Counted from the stretch's first letter, positions 41,708 through 52,036 are shown. The stretch is 64,000 nt of DNA from Paenibacillus paeoniae (GCF_003388735.1 NZ_QUBQ01000001.1:372001-436000); one strand, 5' to 3'. Notes: a model not told the origin generated them from the letters alone. A program made the numbers and translations.

Positions 41708-43774
41708 ATGACCAAGCATTTGTCCCCATATGTCAATCGAGATTTGAGCTGGATCGAATTCAACCGAAGAGTGCTCGAAGAAGCCCAGGACACGCGTAAT
41801 CCTTTGCTGGAGAGAGCAAAATTTCTTTCGATCGTATCAAGCAATCTCGATGAGTTCATGAGCGTGCGAGTTGCCGGCATTCAGGATCAGATGAGAGCGG
41901 GTTTAACGAAAACGGACTTTACGGGATATACCCCCGCAGGCTTATGGAAACGACTTATTAAACGCGCTACCAGCATGGTGTTCGAACAATACCGCACATA
42001 TCGTGAAGTGACGCGTTGCCTCGCCAAGGAAGGAATATGTATTCGATCGTTGGATGAACTCAATGCGAGCCAGCAAAAATCGGTATCTGACTATTTTCAC
42101 GAAATCGTATTTCCCGTCCTTACGCCGATGGCTGTAGACCAGAGCAGACCGTTCCCTCTCGTACATACGAAGGAACTGTATTTGGCGGTGTTGCTTAAGC
42201 GCGAGGATGCAGAGGAAGAAGAAGAGCCATTGTTTGCTATTGTTCAGGTGCCTTCCATCTTATCGAGATTTGTTGCCGTTCCAGGAAGGGTGAATAGCAA
42301 AAAACAAGAGTTTGTGCTGCTAGAAGAGCTGATACAGCAATTTATTCATACGTTATTTAACGGTTATGAACCGTTTTCTGTCCATCCGTTCCGGCTGACG
42401 CGCAATGCAGACCTGACGCTGAATGAAGAAGGGGCAGAGGATTTGTTGGAGGAAATCGAAAAGGAGCTGCGCAGACGCAGATGGGGCATTCCCGTCCGTC
42501 TCGAAGTGGCGAAGGGCATGCACCCTTTTGCACTGCAGACACTTAGGGAGGAACTTGAGATTGAGGACAATTTGTTCGAAATTGACGGACCTCTTGATTT
42601 AAGTTTCCTTCTTCGGTTCGCCAGCAATTTGGCAGGCTACGATAATTTGCGTTACGAGAAGTTGGAGCCGGTGTACCCTCGTGAATTTGATGAAACAGAC
42701 GATATGTTTGAAGTGATCAGGCAACGGGATGTGCTGGTTTATCATCCGTATGAGTCATTCGAGCCGGTCAACGATTTTGTGCTGCAAGCTGCTTACGATC
42801 CGGATGTGCTTGCGCTCAAAATGACACTTTATCGAGTCAGCGGGCAATCGGCACTCGTACAGGCGCTGGCGAAAGCAGCGGAATCTGGCAAACAAGTTAC
42901 CGTCGTAGTGGAATTGAAGGCGCGATTTGACGAGGAGCGTAATATTGCATGGGCTAGACAGCTTGAGAAAGCGGGATGCCATGTGGTATACGGTCTTGTC
43001 GGCTTGAAAACTCATGCTAAAATTTTGTTGGTCGTCAGACGCGAGCAAGGAACGTTGCGCCGGTACGTGCATGTTGGAACGGGGAATTACAATGACAATA
43101 CGGCAACTTTATATACTGATATTGGCTTGTTCACCTCACACCCAGTTATCGGCGGCGATGCGTCGGCTTTGTTCAACGAGGTGACAGGCTACTCCTCACC
43201 CTATAACTGGAAGGCATTGGGCGTGGCGCCTACTGATCTGAGAGAAAAGCTCTTCCGGCTGATCGACCATGAGAAAGCAATTGCGCAGGCAGGGCGTAAA
43301 GCGCATATTATCGCGAAGATGAATTCGTTGTCCAATCAGGATATCATTGATAAATTGTATGAAGCTTCTCAGGCGGGTGTGAAAATTGAATTGATCGTAC
43401 GAGGAGTATGCTGCTTGAGGCCGGGCGTAGTCGGACGCAGCGAAAATATTAAAGTAATCAGTATCGTGGATCGTTATTTGGAGCATGCGAGAGTGATGTA
43501 TTTCTATAATGATGGGGAAGAAGAAGTGTATCTCTCCAGCGCAGATTGGATGACACGCAATCTCATGAAGCGAATCGAGCTGATGTGTCCCGTATTCGAT
43601 CCAGGGTTGCGCGCCATCTTAATTAACATGTTGAAGCTGAACCTGGAGGATAATGTGAAATCCAGGGAACTGAAGCCAAGCGGATTATATGAGCCGGTTG
43701 TTAGCAAGGACGACAAGCCGTTCCGTAGTCAGTTCGAAGCCAAATTGATTCCGCTGTGGAAAGGCGAGATTTAA
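41708..43774 (+). CDS. ppk: Polyphosphate kinase
   Basis: This 688-residue enzyme makes polyphosphate from ATP. The N-terminus YVNRDLSWIEFNRRVLEEAQD and the phospholipase-D-like catalytic blocks are clear: His436 in GLKTHAKILLVVRRE aligns with the phosphorylated histidine of the family (His435 in E. coli), followed by YVHVGTGNYND, and LIVRGVCCLRPGV near 590. The ATG at 41708 follows AAAAGGATCACC; a longer reading from 41615 lacks a ribosome site. It converges with ppx, only two bases between the stops. Polyphosphate synthesis and breakdown genes are therefore paired. Confidence 0.92.
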   Translation: MTKHLSPYVNRDLSWIEFNRRVLEEAQDTRNPLLERAKFLSIVSSNLDEFMSVRVAGIQDQMRAGLTKTDFTGYTPAGLWKRLIKRATSMVFEQYRTYREVTRCLAKEGICIRSLDELNASQQKSVSDYFHEIVFPVLTPMAVDQSRPFPLVHTKELYLAVLLKREDAEEEEEPLFAIVQVPSILSRFVAVPGRVNSKKQEFVLLEELIQQFIHTLFNGYEPFSVHPFRLTRNADLTLNEEGAEDLLEEIEKELRRRRWGIPVRLEVAKGMHPFALQTLREELEIEDNLFEIDGPLDLSFLLRFASNLAGYDNLRYEKLEPVYPREFDETDDMFEVIRQRDVLVYHPYESFEPVNDFVLQAAYDPDVLALKMTLYRVSGQSALVQALAKAAESGKQVTVVVELKARFDEERNIAWARQLEKAGCHVVYGLVGLKTHAKILLVVRREQGTLRRYVHVGTGNYNDNTATLYTDIGLFTSHPVIGGDASALFNEVTGYSSPYNWKALGVAPTDLREKLFRLIDHEKAIAQAGRKAHIIAKMNSLSNQDIIDKLYEASQAGVKIELIVRGVCCLRPGVVGRSENIKVISIVDRYLEHARVMYFYNDGEEEVYLSSADWMTRNLMKRIELMCPVFDPGLRAILINMLKLNLEDNVKSRELKPSGLYEPVVSKDDKPFRSQFEAKLIPLWKGEI

Positions 43775-43776
43775 TT

Positions 43777-45315
43777 TTAATGTTGCATCCGGTAGTGATC
43801 AAGCACGGGAGTCAAATGCCAATGTTTTTTGAAATCGGCAGCCAGTTCATCGACTTCCCGCTTCTCTACCGCTAGTGGCCCCCTAGGATGAAGCGGACGC
43901 AGAAGCAGCTGCGACTCTGTAGGGCGGATGGCAATCTGTCCGATCGCTTGCGTCTCACTCCGATCAAGGGCCGCTGCCAATTGAAGGAGCAAACCAAGCT
44001 TGCATATTTGATCGATGTCTTGATCATGGATTAATGTCCGATAAGGCATGATCTGGTTTTTGGCGCGCCCTTTGCCCTTGAAAGATGCGATTGCTGCCGT
44101 CATGATAATTTCTCTATGCGATAGACCATTGAGATGCGAGTGGATAATTAAATAGAAGGAATGCCTCGCGTAATCGTAATAGTCGATCGACGCCCCGATT
44201 CGGTGCAATTGCGAGGCGGCATCAAGCAATAGTCTGGCGCGCGTGTCTAGCCCAGCACCTGTAAGGCTATGCAACTCGTCGTATAAGGCCAAGGACAGCC
44301 GGTTAACCTGCATCACATGCTGTCTGGGCGCTTCCGTATGCAAGGCGTTCAAGTTTCGTAAACTGTAGGCAAGCGGGTCGTTCAGCTTTGGTTGCGCAGG
44401 GAAGCGCGTCGCATGAAACAGCCCGTCCCGCAGACCTGCTCCGCATATTTGATAGTGGGAGGCTTTCACGGATCGAAATATTGCACGCAGCACGGCAATG
44501 CCCGGCACGATCACATCTGCTCTGTCCTTGGACAAGCCGGGCAGCTTGCGTCTGCGCTCCAGCGGCAGGCTTCTTATCGTCTGGAACAGCTCATCGACTC
44601 CTGCTCCTGAGATTTCATAATTATGTGTCTGTACAAATGCATAATGATGGACCGCCTGATGCACCTTACCTAGTGCGCGTACGGTTCCGCCGACGCCAAC
44701 GAGGGGCAGTCCCGCCGCTTCGCGTATCCAGGGATGCTGCTTTGCTGCATCCGCAACAACGGCTTCGATCGCTTTCAGCGATTCGTCCGTTAATCCGTTT
44801 TTGGAATCGAACGACTGGTTCAAGCTGACGCAGCCGAAGGGAAAAGATACGGAGTGGATCAGTTCGCGATTCCGGAAGAGCGATAGCTCCGTGCTTCCGC
44901 CCCCGATATCGATCAAGTAGCCGTCTGTCACATTTAGCGAGTTGATCATACCGAGGAAGCCGAAGGAAGCCTCCATCTCCCCGGTCAGCAGCTCGATGGA
45001 CAGCGAAGTGTCGGCCTTGATTCTCTCCAGCACGTAATCCCGGTTGGTTGCGTTGCGGATAGCCGCTGTCGCAACCGCTCGAATATGGCCAATCCCATGA
45101 TGCGAGCAGATGCGCATGAAGTGGCGGAGCGTCTCGGCAAGCTCTGACACCGCTTCTTCGGTCAATGCGCCTTTTTCATCTATTTTTCCGCTTAGTCTAG
45201 CGGAGCGTTTACTGGCATCGACGACGCGGTGGGCACCGCTGTCTGTTCTCTCGTACACGACGAGCCTGACAGAGTTGGAGCCGATGTCGATGATGCCATT
45301 GCGTTGTCCTGTCAT
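43777..45315 (-). CDS. ppx: Ppx/GppA exopolyphosphatase
   Basis: The 512-residue protein has the actin-like Ppx/GppA N-terminal domain (IIDIGSNSVRLVVYE; LIDIGGGSTELSLF; GVGGTVRALGKV; PGIAVLRAIFRS) and a C-terminal HD-type helical region (about 330-500). It degrades polyphosphate from the end, and may act on (p)ppGpp. GGAGGATAAC precedes the ATG. It is convergent with ppk and divergent from citZ. Confidence 0.9.
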   Translation of the reverse strand: MTGQRNGIIDIGSNSVRLVVYERTDSGAHRVVDASKRSARLSGKIDEKGALTEEAVSELAETLRHFMRICSHHGIGHIRAVATAAIRNATNRDYVLERIKADTSLSIELLTGEMEASFGFLGMINSLNVTDGYLIDIGGGSTELSLFRNRELIHSVSFPFGCVSLNQSFDSKNGLTDESLKAIEAVVADAAKQHPWIREAAGLPLVGVGGTVRALGKVHQAVHHYAFVQTHNYEISGAGVDELFQTIRSLPLERRRKLPGLSKDRADVIVPGIAVLRAIFRSVKASHYQICGAGLRDGLFHATRFPAQPKLNDPLAYSLRNLNALHTEAPRQHVMQVNRLSLALYDELHSLTGAGLDTRARLLLDAASQLHRIGASIDYYDYARHSFYLIIHSHLNGLSHREIIMTAAIASFKGKGRAKNQIMPYRTLIHDQDIDQICKLGLLLQLAAALDRSETQAIGQIAIRPTESQLLLRPLHPRGPLAVEKREVDELAADFKKHWHLTPVLDHYRMQH

Positions 45316-45523
45316 GTTATCCTCCGTTCCAGCATAGGGAACATGCCGCGTCTACTGTGGACATTCTATCATATCGTCTCGCATTTTTCGAAGTATAGGG
45401 GTAGTGAGATTGTGGAATAATGAGCTGTCGGGAACAATTCGCGATACCCTCAGCCCCTTCTATTGTACATAAGCGATTCAAATTATCAATGATGCCGATA
45501 AAGCATTTTTATGTCCCATTTTG

Positions 45524-45552
45524 TTGGCTTCATTGAAAAAATCATTTATGAT
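45524..45552 (+). promoter_or_regulatory. Sigma-A-type promoter of citZ
   Basis: TTGGCT (45524-45529) and TATGAT (45547-45552) are 17 bases apart. A small palindrome CATTCTTGGAATG (45579-45591) lies in the leader. The rest of the 308-base gap between ppx and citZ (45316-45623) shows nothing else I can name. Confidence 0.5.
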
Positions 45553-45623
45553 TAAAGACAGTGCATCAATAACGTTACCATTCTTGGAATGAGATCTATA
45601 TCGAGTATAAAGGAGAGAGAACG

Positions 45624-46736
45624 ATGACAGCAACTAAAGGTCTAGAAGGAATCGTCGCGGCAGCGTCATCCATCAGTTCAATCATTGATGGAGTGCTCAC
45701 TTACCGCGGTATTGATATTGACGATCTTGCGGAAAACGCTTCATTTGAAGAAGTAGCGTATCTGCTCTGGTACGGCAAACTCCCAAATCGTTCGGAACTG
45801 GACGGACTGCAAAAGCAGCTTGATGAATTCTCCGAGATTCCTAGCGCAGTAATCGACCAAATCAAATTGTATCCGAGAGATACAAACTCTATGGCTGCTC
45901 TCCGTACTGCAGTATCCAGCCTTGCGCTATACGATGCTTCTGCGAATGACATGAGTCCAGAGGCTAACCAACTGAAAGCGATTAAATTGCAGGCGCAGCT
46001 GCCTACCGTAATCGCTGCTTTCGCGCGTATTCGCCAAGGCAAGGAGCCGATTGCTCCTAAGAAAGGCGTATCGATTGCTTTCAACTTCCTGTACATGCTG
46101 ACTGGTAACGAGCCGGCTGAAGTGGCAGTGAAGGCTTTGGATCAAGCACTCGTTCTGCATGCTGACCACGAGCTGAATGCTTCTACATTTGCGGCTCGCG
46201 TAACAGTAGCCACGCTTTCCGATATCTATTCCGGTGTAACTTCCGCAATTGGCGCTCTTAAAGGCCCTCTGCATGGCGGCGCGAATGAAGCTGTTATGGT
46301 TATGCTTGAAGAGATCGGCACGTTTGCAAACGTTGAGAGCTACATTGGCAATGCTTTGGCGAACAAAGTTAAAATTATGGGCTTCGGTCACCGCGTCTAC
46401 AAAAACGGGGATCCTCGCGCAAAACATTTGCAAAAAATGTCCCGCGAGCTGGGTAAGCTGACTGGCAACATGGAGCTGTACGAAATGTCGGTTAAGATCG
46501 AAGAGTTGGTAACTGGCCAAAAAGGTCTGAAGCCGAACGTTGACTTCTACTCCGCATCCGTATACACAGCGCTTGAAATTCCGCGCGACCTGTTCACGCC
46601 AATCTTCGCAATCAGCCGCGTATCCGGCTGGAGCGCACATATCTTGGAGCAATACCAAGACAACCGTCTCATTCGTCCTCGCGCGGACTATGTTGGTCCG
46701 GTTAACGCAAAATACATCCCGATCGAGCAACGTTAA
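45624..46736 (+). CDS. citZ: Citrate synthase
   Basis: This 370-residue TCA-cycle enzyme condenses oxaloacetate and acetyl-CoA. It shows GVLTYRGIDIDDLAENASFEEVAYLLWYGKLP, the catalytic His217 in GPLHGGANEAVM, His256 in GFGHRVYKNGDPRAK, and NVDFYSASVYTALEIP with the catalytic aspartate. AAGGAGAGAGAAC precedes the ATG. It heads the citZ-icd-mdh group, with a 336-base repeat-containing spacer before icd. Confidence 0.94.
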   Translation: MTATKGLEGIVAAASSISSIIDGVLTYRGIDIDDLAENASFEEVAYLLWYGKLPNRSELDGLQKQLDEFSEIPSAVIDQIKLYPRDTNSMAALRTAVSSLALYDASANDMSPEANQLKAIKLQAQLPTVIAAFARIRQGKEPIAPKKGVSIAFNFLYMLTGNEPAEVAVKALDQALVLHADHELNASTFAARVTVATLSDIYSGVTSAIGALKGPLHGGANEAVMVMLEEIGTFANVESYIGNALANKVKIMGFGHRVYKNGDPRAKHLQKMSRELGKLTGNMELYEMSVKIEELVTGQKGLKPNVDFYSASVYTALEIPRDLFTPIFAISRVSGWSAHILEQYQDNRLIRPRADYVGPVNAKYIPIEQR

Positions 46737-46866
46737 TTCGATGAGGGTATACATCATGAAGCGAGGGCAAGCGGAAGGCTTGTTCTCCTTTCCATGTATG
46801 CTTTAGAAGCCGTTTTTTGTTATAATCAGCTAGATGCTGATTTTTACTCATAACCATGGTTTCAAG

Positions 46867-47058
46867 CTTACGAAGCAAGTTTTGCTCCAAATCAACTAAT
46901 CGTTGATCCATACCACAAAACTTAGGTCGATGCTTACGAGGCAAGTTTTGCTCCAAATCAACTAATCGTTGATCCAAATCACAAAACTTAGGTCGATGCT
47001 TACGAAGCAAGTTTTGCTCCAAATCAACTAATCGTTGATCCATACCACAAAACTTTTT
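46867..47058. repeat. 66-bp tandem repeat, about 2.9 copies, in the citZ-icd spacer
   Basis: Units beginning CTTACGAAGCAAGTTTTGCT start at 46867, 46933 and 46999, exactly 66 bases apart, and are nearly identical. Each unit contains two inverted repeats: AGCAA/TTGCT with a three-base loop and ATCAAC/GTTGAT with a five-base loop. The array ends 15 bases before the icd start. The period is a multiple of three, so a 22-residue peptide repeat can be read on the minus strand, but without a ribosome site. The remaining spacer (46737-46866) shows no gene. Confidence 0.95.
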
Positions 47059-47072
47059 AGGAGGAATTATTC

Positions 47073-48368
47073 ATGGCTAAGTTCGAAAAATACGCTCTTC
47101 CAACTGAAGGCGAGCAAATTACAATTGACAACGGTGTACTTCAAGTTCCTAACAACCCGATCATTCCTTTCATCGAGGGCGACGGAACAGGACGCGACAT
47201 CTGGCGCGCTTCGAAACGCGTTCTTGACGCTGCTGTAGAAAAAGCTTACAGCGGCTCCAAAAATATCGCTTGGTATGAAGTTTTTGCCGGCGAAAAAGCA
47301 TTCAACGAATACGGCGAGTGGCTGCCAGCTGATACGCTGACTGCTATCCGTGAATATATCGTAGCGATCAAAGGTCCTCTGACTACGCCTATCGGCGGCG
47401 GCATCCGTTCCCTGAACGTTGCGCTTCGTCAAGAGCTTGACCTGTACACTTGCCTGCGTCCAGTTCGCTACTTCGACGGCGTACCTTCCCCGGTTAAACG
47501 CCCTGAGCTGGTTAACATGGTTATCTTCCGCGAGAACACTGAAGATATCTACGCTGGTATCGAGTACGCTGAAGGCTCCGCAGAAGTGAAAAAAGTAATC
47601 GCGTTCCTGCAAAATGAAATGGGCGCTAACAAAATCCGTTTCCCTGAAACTTCCGGTATCGGCATCAAGCCAGTATCCGCTGAAGGCTCGAAACGTCTGG
47701 CTCGCGCTGCGATCGAATACGCGATCAAGCACGGCAGAAAATCGGTTACACTGGTTCACAAAGGCAACATCATGAAATTTACAGAAGGCGCGTTCAAAAA
47801 CTGGGGCTACGAAGTGGCTGAGCAAGAATTCGCTGAGCAAACCTTCACTTGGGGCCAATACGACCGCATCAAAGACGCTGAAGGCGTTGACGCTGCGAAC
47901 AAAGCACAAGCAGAAGCAGAAGCTGCTGGCAAGCTGATCGTGAAGGACGCAATTGCGGACATCGCGCTTCAACAAGTATTGACTCGTCCAACTGACTTTG
48001 ACGTAATCGCTACTTTGAACCTGAACGGCGACTACCTGTCCGACGCTCTGGCTGCACAAGTAGGCGGCATCGGTATCGCACCGGGCGCGAACATCAACTA
48101 CCTGACTGGACATGCTATTTTCGAAGCAACTCACGGTACTGCTCCTAAATACGCGGACAAAGACGTCGTGAACCCAGGTTCCGTCATTCTGTCCGGCGTT
48201 ATGATGCTTGAGCACCTGGGCTGGCAAGAAGCGGCTGACCTGATCTATAAAGGCATGGAAACTTCCATCAACAACAAAACAGTAACGTACGACTTTGCAC
48301 GCCTGATGGAAGGCGCAACAGAAGTAAAATGCTCCGCATTTGCTGACGAAATCATCAAAAACATGTAG
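47073..48368 (+). CDS. icd: Isocitrate dehydrogenase (NADP)
   Basis: The 431-residue enzyme oxidises isocitrate to 2-oxoglutarate. Visible blocks are [43 protein letters not shown] (substrate site), [29 protein letters not shown] and [31 protein letters not shown]. The bifunctional size and sequence fit Bacillales Icd. TTTAGGAGGAATTATTC precedes the ATG and lies directly after the 66-bp repeats. Confidence 0.94.
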   Translation: MAKFEKYALPTEGEQITIDNGVLQVPNNPIIPFIEGDGTGRDIWRASKRVLDAAVEKAYSGSKNIAWYEVFAGEKAFNEYGEWLPADTLTAIREYIVAIKGPLTTPIGGGIRSLNVALRQELDLYTCLRPVRYFDGVPSPVKRPELVNMVIFRENTEDIYAGIEYAEGSAEVKKVIAFLQNEMGANKIRFPETSGIGIKPVSAEGSKRLARAAIEYAIKHGRKSVTLVHKGNIMKFTEGAFKNWGYEVAEQEFAEQTFTWGQYDRIKDAEGVDAANKAQAEAEAAGKLIVKDAIADIALQQVLTRPTDFDVIATLNLNGDYLSDALAAQVGGIGIAPGANINYLTGHAIFEATHGTAPKYADKDVVNPGSVILSGVMMLEHLGWQEAADLIYKGMETSINNKTVTYDFARLMEGATEVKCSAFADEIIKNM

Positions 48369-48430
48369 TTTAGGCCCATTCGCTGGCGGCTATGAAGCCG
48401 TCCGAGGGATTGCCTGATTGAAGCTACTTT

Positions 48431-48610
48431 AACACTCCCTTAGGGGAGCCATGGCGATGCGCCTCTGAATTCCCGCTCGAAGAACGAGGGAGTACAGGGG
48501 CGCATAGGCTTTGTAGGGCTAATGACCGGCGGGGGACCAAGCTGTTCCGCTATGAACGTATCTTTTGACGGATAGATGCCTATAAAGGGGATAGATGCGC
48601 ATGCTTGCGC
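48431..48610 (+). other. Structured spacer between icd and mdh
   Basis: The 272-base gap between icd and mdh is rich in secondary structure. CTCCC/GGGAG forms a hairpin at 48435-48448. ATGCGCCTCTG (48457-48467) pairs with CAGGGGCGCAT (48495-48505), with an inner CTCG/CGAG stem. GGATAGATGC occurs twice (about 48570-48600), and GCGCATGCTTGCGC follows. No U tract is present. I could not match it to a known riboswitch class. Confidence 0.55.
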
Positions 48611-48640
48611 GATAAATGAATTTTAGGGAGGTCATAAGTT

Positions 48641-49585
48641 ATGGCAATTCAACGTAAGAAAATTACGGTTGTAGGCGCAGGCTTCACGGGCGCGACTACT
48701 GCGCTCATGCTGGCGCAAAAAGAGCTGGGCGACATCGTTCTGGTCGATATCGCCCCTCTGGAAAATCCTACGAAGGGCAAAGCTCTCGATATGCTGGAGG
48801 CGACTCCCGTTATAGGCGTTGATGCGAACATCATCGGTACATCCAACTACGAGGATACGAAAGATTCTGACGTTGTGATCATTACGGCTGGCATAGCGCG
48901 TAAGCCTGGCATGAGTCGCGACGATCTCGTGAATACCAATGCCGGTATCGTGAAATCGGTTTGCGAGAGCGTAAAAGCGACAAGCCCTAACGCTTATGTC
49001 ATTATTCTAAGCAATCCGGTAGACGCGATGACTTATGTTGCTTACCAGGCGCTAGGCTTCCCTAAAAATCGTGTCATCGGCCAGTCCGGCGTACTGGATA
49101 CAGCCCGTTATTGCACCTTCATCGCACAGGAGCTGAATGTGTCGGTTGAAGATGTTCGCGGCTTTGTGCTTGGCGGACACGGCGACGATATGGTGCCGCT
49201 TGTACGTTACTCCAACATTGCTGGCATTCCAATCGAGAAGCTGATCCCGGCTGACCGTATTGAAGCCATTGTCAAACGTGCACGCGTCGGCGGTGGAGAA
49301 ATCGTTAATTTGCTGGGCAATGGCAGCGCATATTATGCACCGGCTGCATCCCTTGTTCAAATGACCGAAGCGGTACTGAAGGACAAGAAACGCATTATTC
49401 CGGTTATCGCCTACCTCGAAGGCGAATACGGATACGATCATTTGTTTATGGGCGTTCCGGCCGTAATCGGCGGAGACGGTATCGAGAGAGTGATTGAGCT
49501 TGAGCTGACAGCTGAAGAAAAAGCGGCGCTTGATCAATCCGCACAATCTGTACGTAACGTAATTGAAATAGTTACAGGCGGCTAA
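48641..49585 (+). CDS. mdh: Malate dehydrogenase
   Basis: This 314-residue enzyme of the lactate-dehydrogenase-like type interconverts malate and oxaloacetate with NAD. It shows the Rossmann loop GAGFTGAT (12-19), substrate Arg87 and Arg93 in [11 protein letters not shown], Asp153/Arg156 in GVLDTARY, and catalytic His180 in GGHGDD. TTTAGGGAGGTCATAAGTT precedes the ATG. It completes the citZ-icd-mdh group and is followed by a terminator. Confidence 0.95.
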   Translation: MAIQRKKITVVGAGFTGATTALMLAQKELGDIVLVDIAPLENPTKGKALDMLEATPVIGVDANIIGTSNYEDTKDSDVVIITAGIARKPGMSRDDLVNTNAGIVKSVCESVKATSPNAYVIILSNPVDAMTYVAYQALGFPKNRVIGQSGVLDTARYCTFIAQELNVSVEDVRGFVLGGHGDDMVPLVRYSNIAGIPIEKLIPADRIEAIVKRARVGGGEIVNLLGNGSAYYAPAASLVQMTEAVLKDKKRIIPVIAYLEGEYGYDHLFMGVPAVIGGDGIERVIELELTAEEKAALDQSAQSVRNVIEIVTGG

Positions 49586-49671
49586 TGCCATACCGGTCAA
49601 AGGGATGAGCGTCATTATCGAATAGGATTCAATCATCCCATCTGCCTATAGTGTTGACTTAAGTACGGGAG

Positions 49672-49704
49672 GACCCTGACAGAACATTGCCAGGGTCTTT
49701 CTGT
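49672..49704 (+). terminator. Intrinsic terminator after mdh
   Basis: GACCCTG and CAGGGTC pair around a 12-base loop, followed by TTTCTGTTTT. Confidence 0.75.
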
Positions 49705-49733
49705 TTTGGGAGAGAGAGGAGGCGCGCTTAGAG

Positions 49734-51887
49734 ATGGAAAAGGCATTGCAATTATTAAAAGAAGTATATGGTTACGACTCCTTCCGAAAAGGACAGGAAG
49801 ATATTATCGCAGGCATTGTAGACGGTCATGATACATTAGCGATTTTGCCGACGGGCGGCGGGAAGTCGATCTGTTATCAGCTTCCGGCGCTGCTGCTGCC
49901 AGGCACTACGCTAGTTATCTCGCCATTAATTTCACTTATGAAGGATCAGGTGGATAGCTTGCACCGTGTCGGTGTACAGGCTGCGTTCCTCAATAGCTCG
50001 CTTGGAGCGGCAGAATACCGGGAGGTGCTTCGCAAAGCGATGCAAGGCGAGTATAAGCTGCTCTACGTGGCTCCTGAGAGGCTGGATGCCCCGATGTTCC
50101 AGACGTTGTCGGAGCAGCTTCATATTCCGCTAATTGCCATTGACGAGGCTCATTGCGTATCCCAGTGGGGACATGACTTCCGTCCAAGCTATCGTCAGCT
50201 CGCAGGATGGATCGCCCGAATGCCGAATCGCCCCCTTGTCGCTGCTTTTACGGCGACAGCTACAGAAGAGGTGGCCGATGATATTGCCGCTATGCTTCGG
50301 CTGAACGATCCGCGCCGGTATGTGACGGGCTTTGCACGTCCTAATTTATCTCTATCTGTTGTGAGCGGCGTGGACAAAAAACGGTTCCTGAAAGATTTTT
50401 TGAAGCAAAGAGAGGATCAATCCGGCATTATCTATACGGCTACGAGAAAAGAAGCGGAAGAAGTCGGGGGCATGGTGCGGCAATTTGGCCTTGATGCTGG
50501 AGTCTATCATGGAGGAATATCAGATTCAGACCGCGCTCAGACGCAGGAGCAATTCCGCTTCGACCAGGTTCGTGTCATGGTAGCGACGAATGCATTCGGC
50601 ATGGGCATCGACAAGCCCAATGTCCGTTATGTGCTGCACTGGCAGATGCCAGGGGATCTGGAGTCGTATTATCAGGAGGCGGGCAGAGCCGGCCGGGACG
50701 GGGAGGAGAGCGATTGTATCTTGCTCTTCGAGCCTGCTGATATGCAGGTTCAGCGCTTCTTGATCGAGCAGGGAACGGGCGATACGGACCGAAAGTCGAT
50801 TCAAATGTCCAAGCTCCATTTGATAATGAATTATAGCCGGACCCAGCGCTGCCTCCAACAGTTTATTGTAGATTACTTCGGAGAGAGTGATGTGCCTCAA
50901 TGCGGCAAATGCAGCAGCTGTCTCGATAAAAGCGAAGCTGTTGACCGGACGGAAGATGCGAAGATGGCACTTTCCTGCGTAGGCAGAATGAGGGGACGCT
51001 TCGGCGTGACGATGGCGGCGAAAGTACTTAAGGGCTCCCGTGACAAACGTCTGCTTGAGTTTGGATTGGATCGGCTCACCACATATGGGCTCATGCGCCA
51101 TCTTCCGGAGAAAGAAATTGCGGACTGGCTGTATTGGCTTGTAGCCGAAGGCTATATGAGACTTAGTGAGGGACAATATCCTACTGTCTCCTTAACGGCG
51201 AACGCCCTTCCTGTTCTTGAAGGCAAGGAGACGATCACACAGCGTGTACGGGCAACCGTAAGACAAGCAGCGGCAGATATGTCAGCATCCTCTCCATTGT
51301 TCGATGCGCTTAAAGCATGGCGCAGAGAGGCAGCTGCGAAGGAAAGCGTGCCTCCGTTCATGATCTTCTTCGATGCCACGCTCCGGGATATTGCGAATGC
51401 GCGCCCGGCGTCTATGGAGGATCTGCTCGATGTGAAAGGAATCGGTGCTGCAAAGGGCAGTAAATATGGTCAAGATATTATCGCGATTGTGGCCGAATTC
51501 CCGGATGCAGGGGGTTCCACATCTGCTGTCTATTCTAGAACAAAGGGGCAGACCTCTGCTGTCAGAAGAACGGATAACGGAGAGCAGCCTAGCCATCTGC
51601 AATCGCTGGAGCTGTTTAATCACGGCATGACGCCTGCCGAGATCGCGAAGGAACGTGGGTTCAGCCAAGTGACGGTGGAAGGCCATATTATTCGCGGCGC
51701 AGGAGAAGGGCATGATGTAGATTGGGATCGTATCATTCTCCCTGGACAAGAGGTGCCTATTCTAGCTGCCATTAATAAAGTCGGAGCTGAACGACTCAGA
51801 CCGATTAAGGATGAGTGTCCTGCAGAAGTGACATATTTTGCGATTCATGGCGTCTTGTGCAAACATGATCTATCATCTGGTTCTTAA
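49734..51887 (+). CDS. recQ: ATP-dependent DNA helicase RecQ
   Basis: The 717-residue protein has Walker A TGGGKS (40-45), DEAHCVSQWGHDFR (137-150), HWQMPGDLESYYQEAGRAGRDG, and a zinc-binding RQC region with Cys residues in QRCLQQF...CGKCSSC. An HRDC domain follows (about 520-590). The C-terminal helix-turn-helix (about 625-700, LELFNHGMTPAEIAKERGFSQVTVEGHI) is typical of Firmicutes RecQ. It unwinds DNA during recombination repair. The ribosome site AGAGGAGG lies about 12 bases from the ATG. In Bacillus phoPR follows mdh; here recQ does. Confidence 0.92.
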   Translation: MEKALQLLKEVYGYDSFRKGQEDIIAGIVDGHDTLAILPTGGGKSICYQLPALLLPGTTLVISPLISLMKDQVDSLHRVGVQAAFLNSSLGAAEYREVLRKAMQGEYKLLYVAPERLDAPMFQTLSEQLHIPLIAIDEAHCVSQWGHDFRPSYRQLAGWIARMPNRPLVAAFTATATEEVADDIAAMLRLNDPRRYVTGFARPNLSLSVVSGVDKKRFLKDFLKQREDQSGIIYTATRKEAEEVGGMVRQFGLDAGVYHGGISDSDRAQTQEQFRFDQVRVMVATNAFGMGIDKPNVRYVLHWQMPGDLESYYQEAGRAGRDGEESDCILLFEPADMQVQRFLIEQGTGDTDRKSIQMSKLHLIMNYSRTQRCLQQFIVDYFGESDVPQCGKCSSCLDKSEAVDRTEDAKMALSCVGRMRGRFGVTMAAKVLKGSRDKRLLEFGLDRLTTYGLMRHLPEKEIADWLYWLVAEGYMRLSEGQYPTVSLTANALPVLEGKETITQRVRATVRQAAADMSASSPLFDALKAWRREAAAKESVPPFMIFFDATLRDIANARPASMEDLLDVKGIGAAKGSKYGQDIIAIVAEFPDAGGSTSAVYSRTKGQTSAVRRTDNGEQPSHLQSLELFNHGMTPAEIAKERGFSQVTVEGHIIRGAGEGHDVDWDRIILPGQEVPILAAINKVGAERLRPIKDECPAEVTYFAIHGVLCKHDLSSGS

Positions 51888-51940
51888 AAGATAGAGTTTT
51901 GTGATCATGGCAAATATTAATTAATCAGATAACCAAGATT

Positions 51941-51983
51941 GCTATAGCAAAGACGGGATGTACTATCCCGTCTTTTGTTATAG
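51941..51983 (+). terminator. Intrinsic terminator after recQ
   Basis: AAAGACGGGAT pairs with ATCCCGTCTTT over five bases, extended by CTATA/TATAG further out. Confidence 0.85.
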
Positions 51984-52036
51984 TTCTATGATGATAAGCT
52001 ACGTAAGAGAGAATATAGCCTATTCAATCAAAGAAG

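Noticed and set aside
46702..47043. A 113-codon minus-strand frame with a 22-residue repeat (DQRLVDLEQNLLRKHRPKF)
   Set aside because: It is created by the 66-bp tandem repeat, lacks a ribosome site and runs antisense into the end of citZ. The heptad-like pattern is noted but not enough.
47067..48227. A 386-codon minus-strand frame antisense to icd
   Set aside because: It is a shadow of a highly biased housekeeping gene, with no ribosome site and no family resemblance.
48480..48560. T-box leader before mdh
   Set aside because: A GAGGGAGTACAGGGGCGC stretch superficially recalls the T-box sequence, but the AGGGTGGNACCGCG core and a terminator are missing, and mdh is not a typical target.
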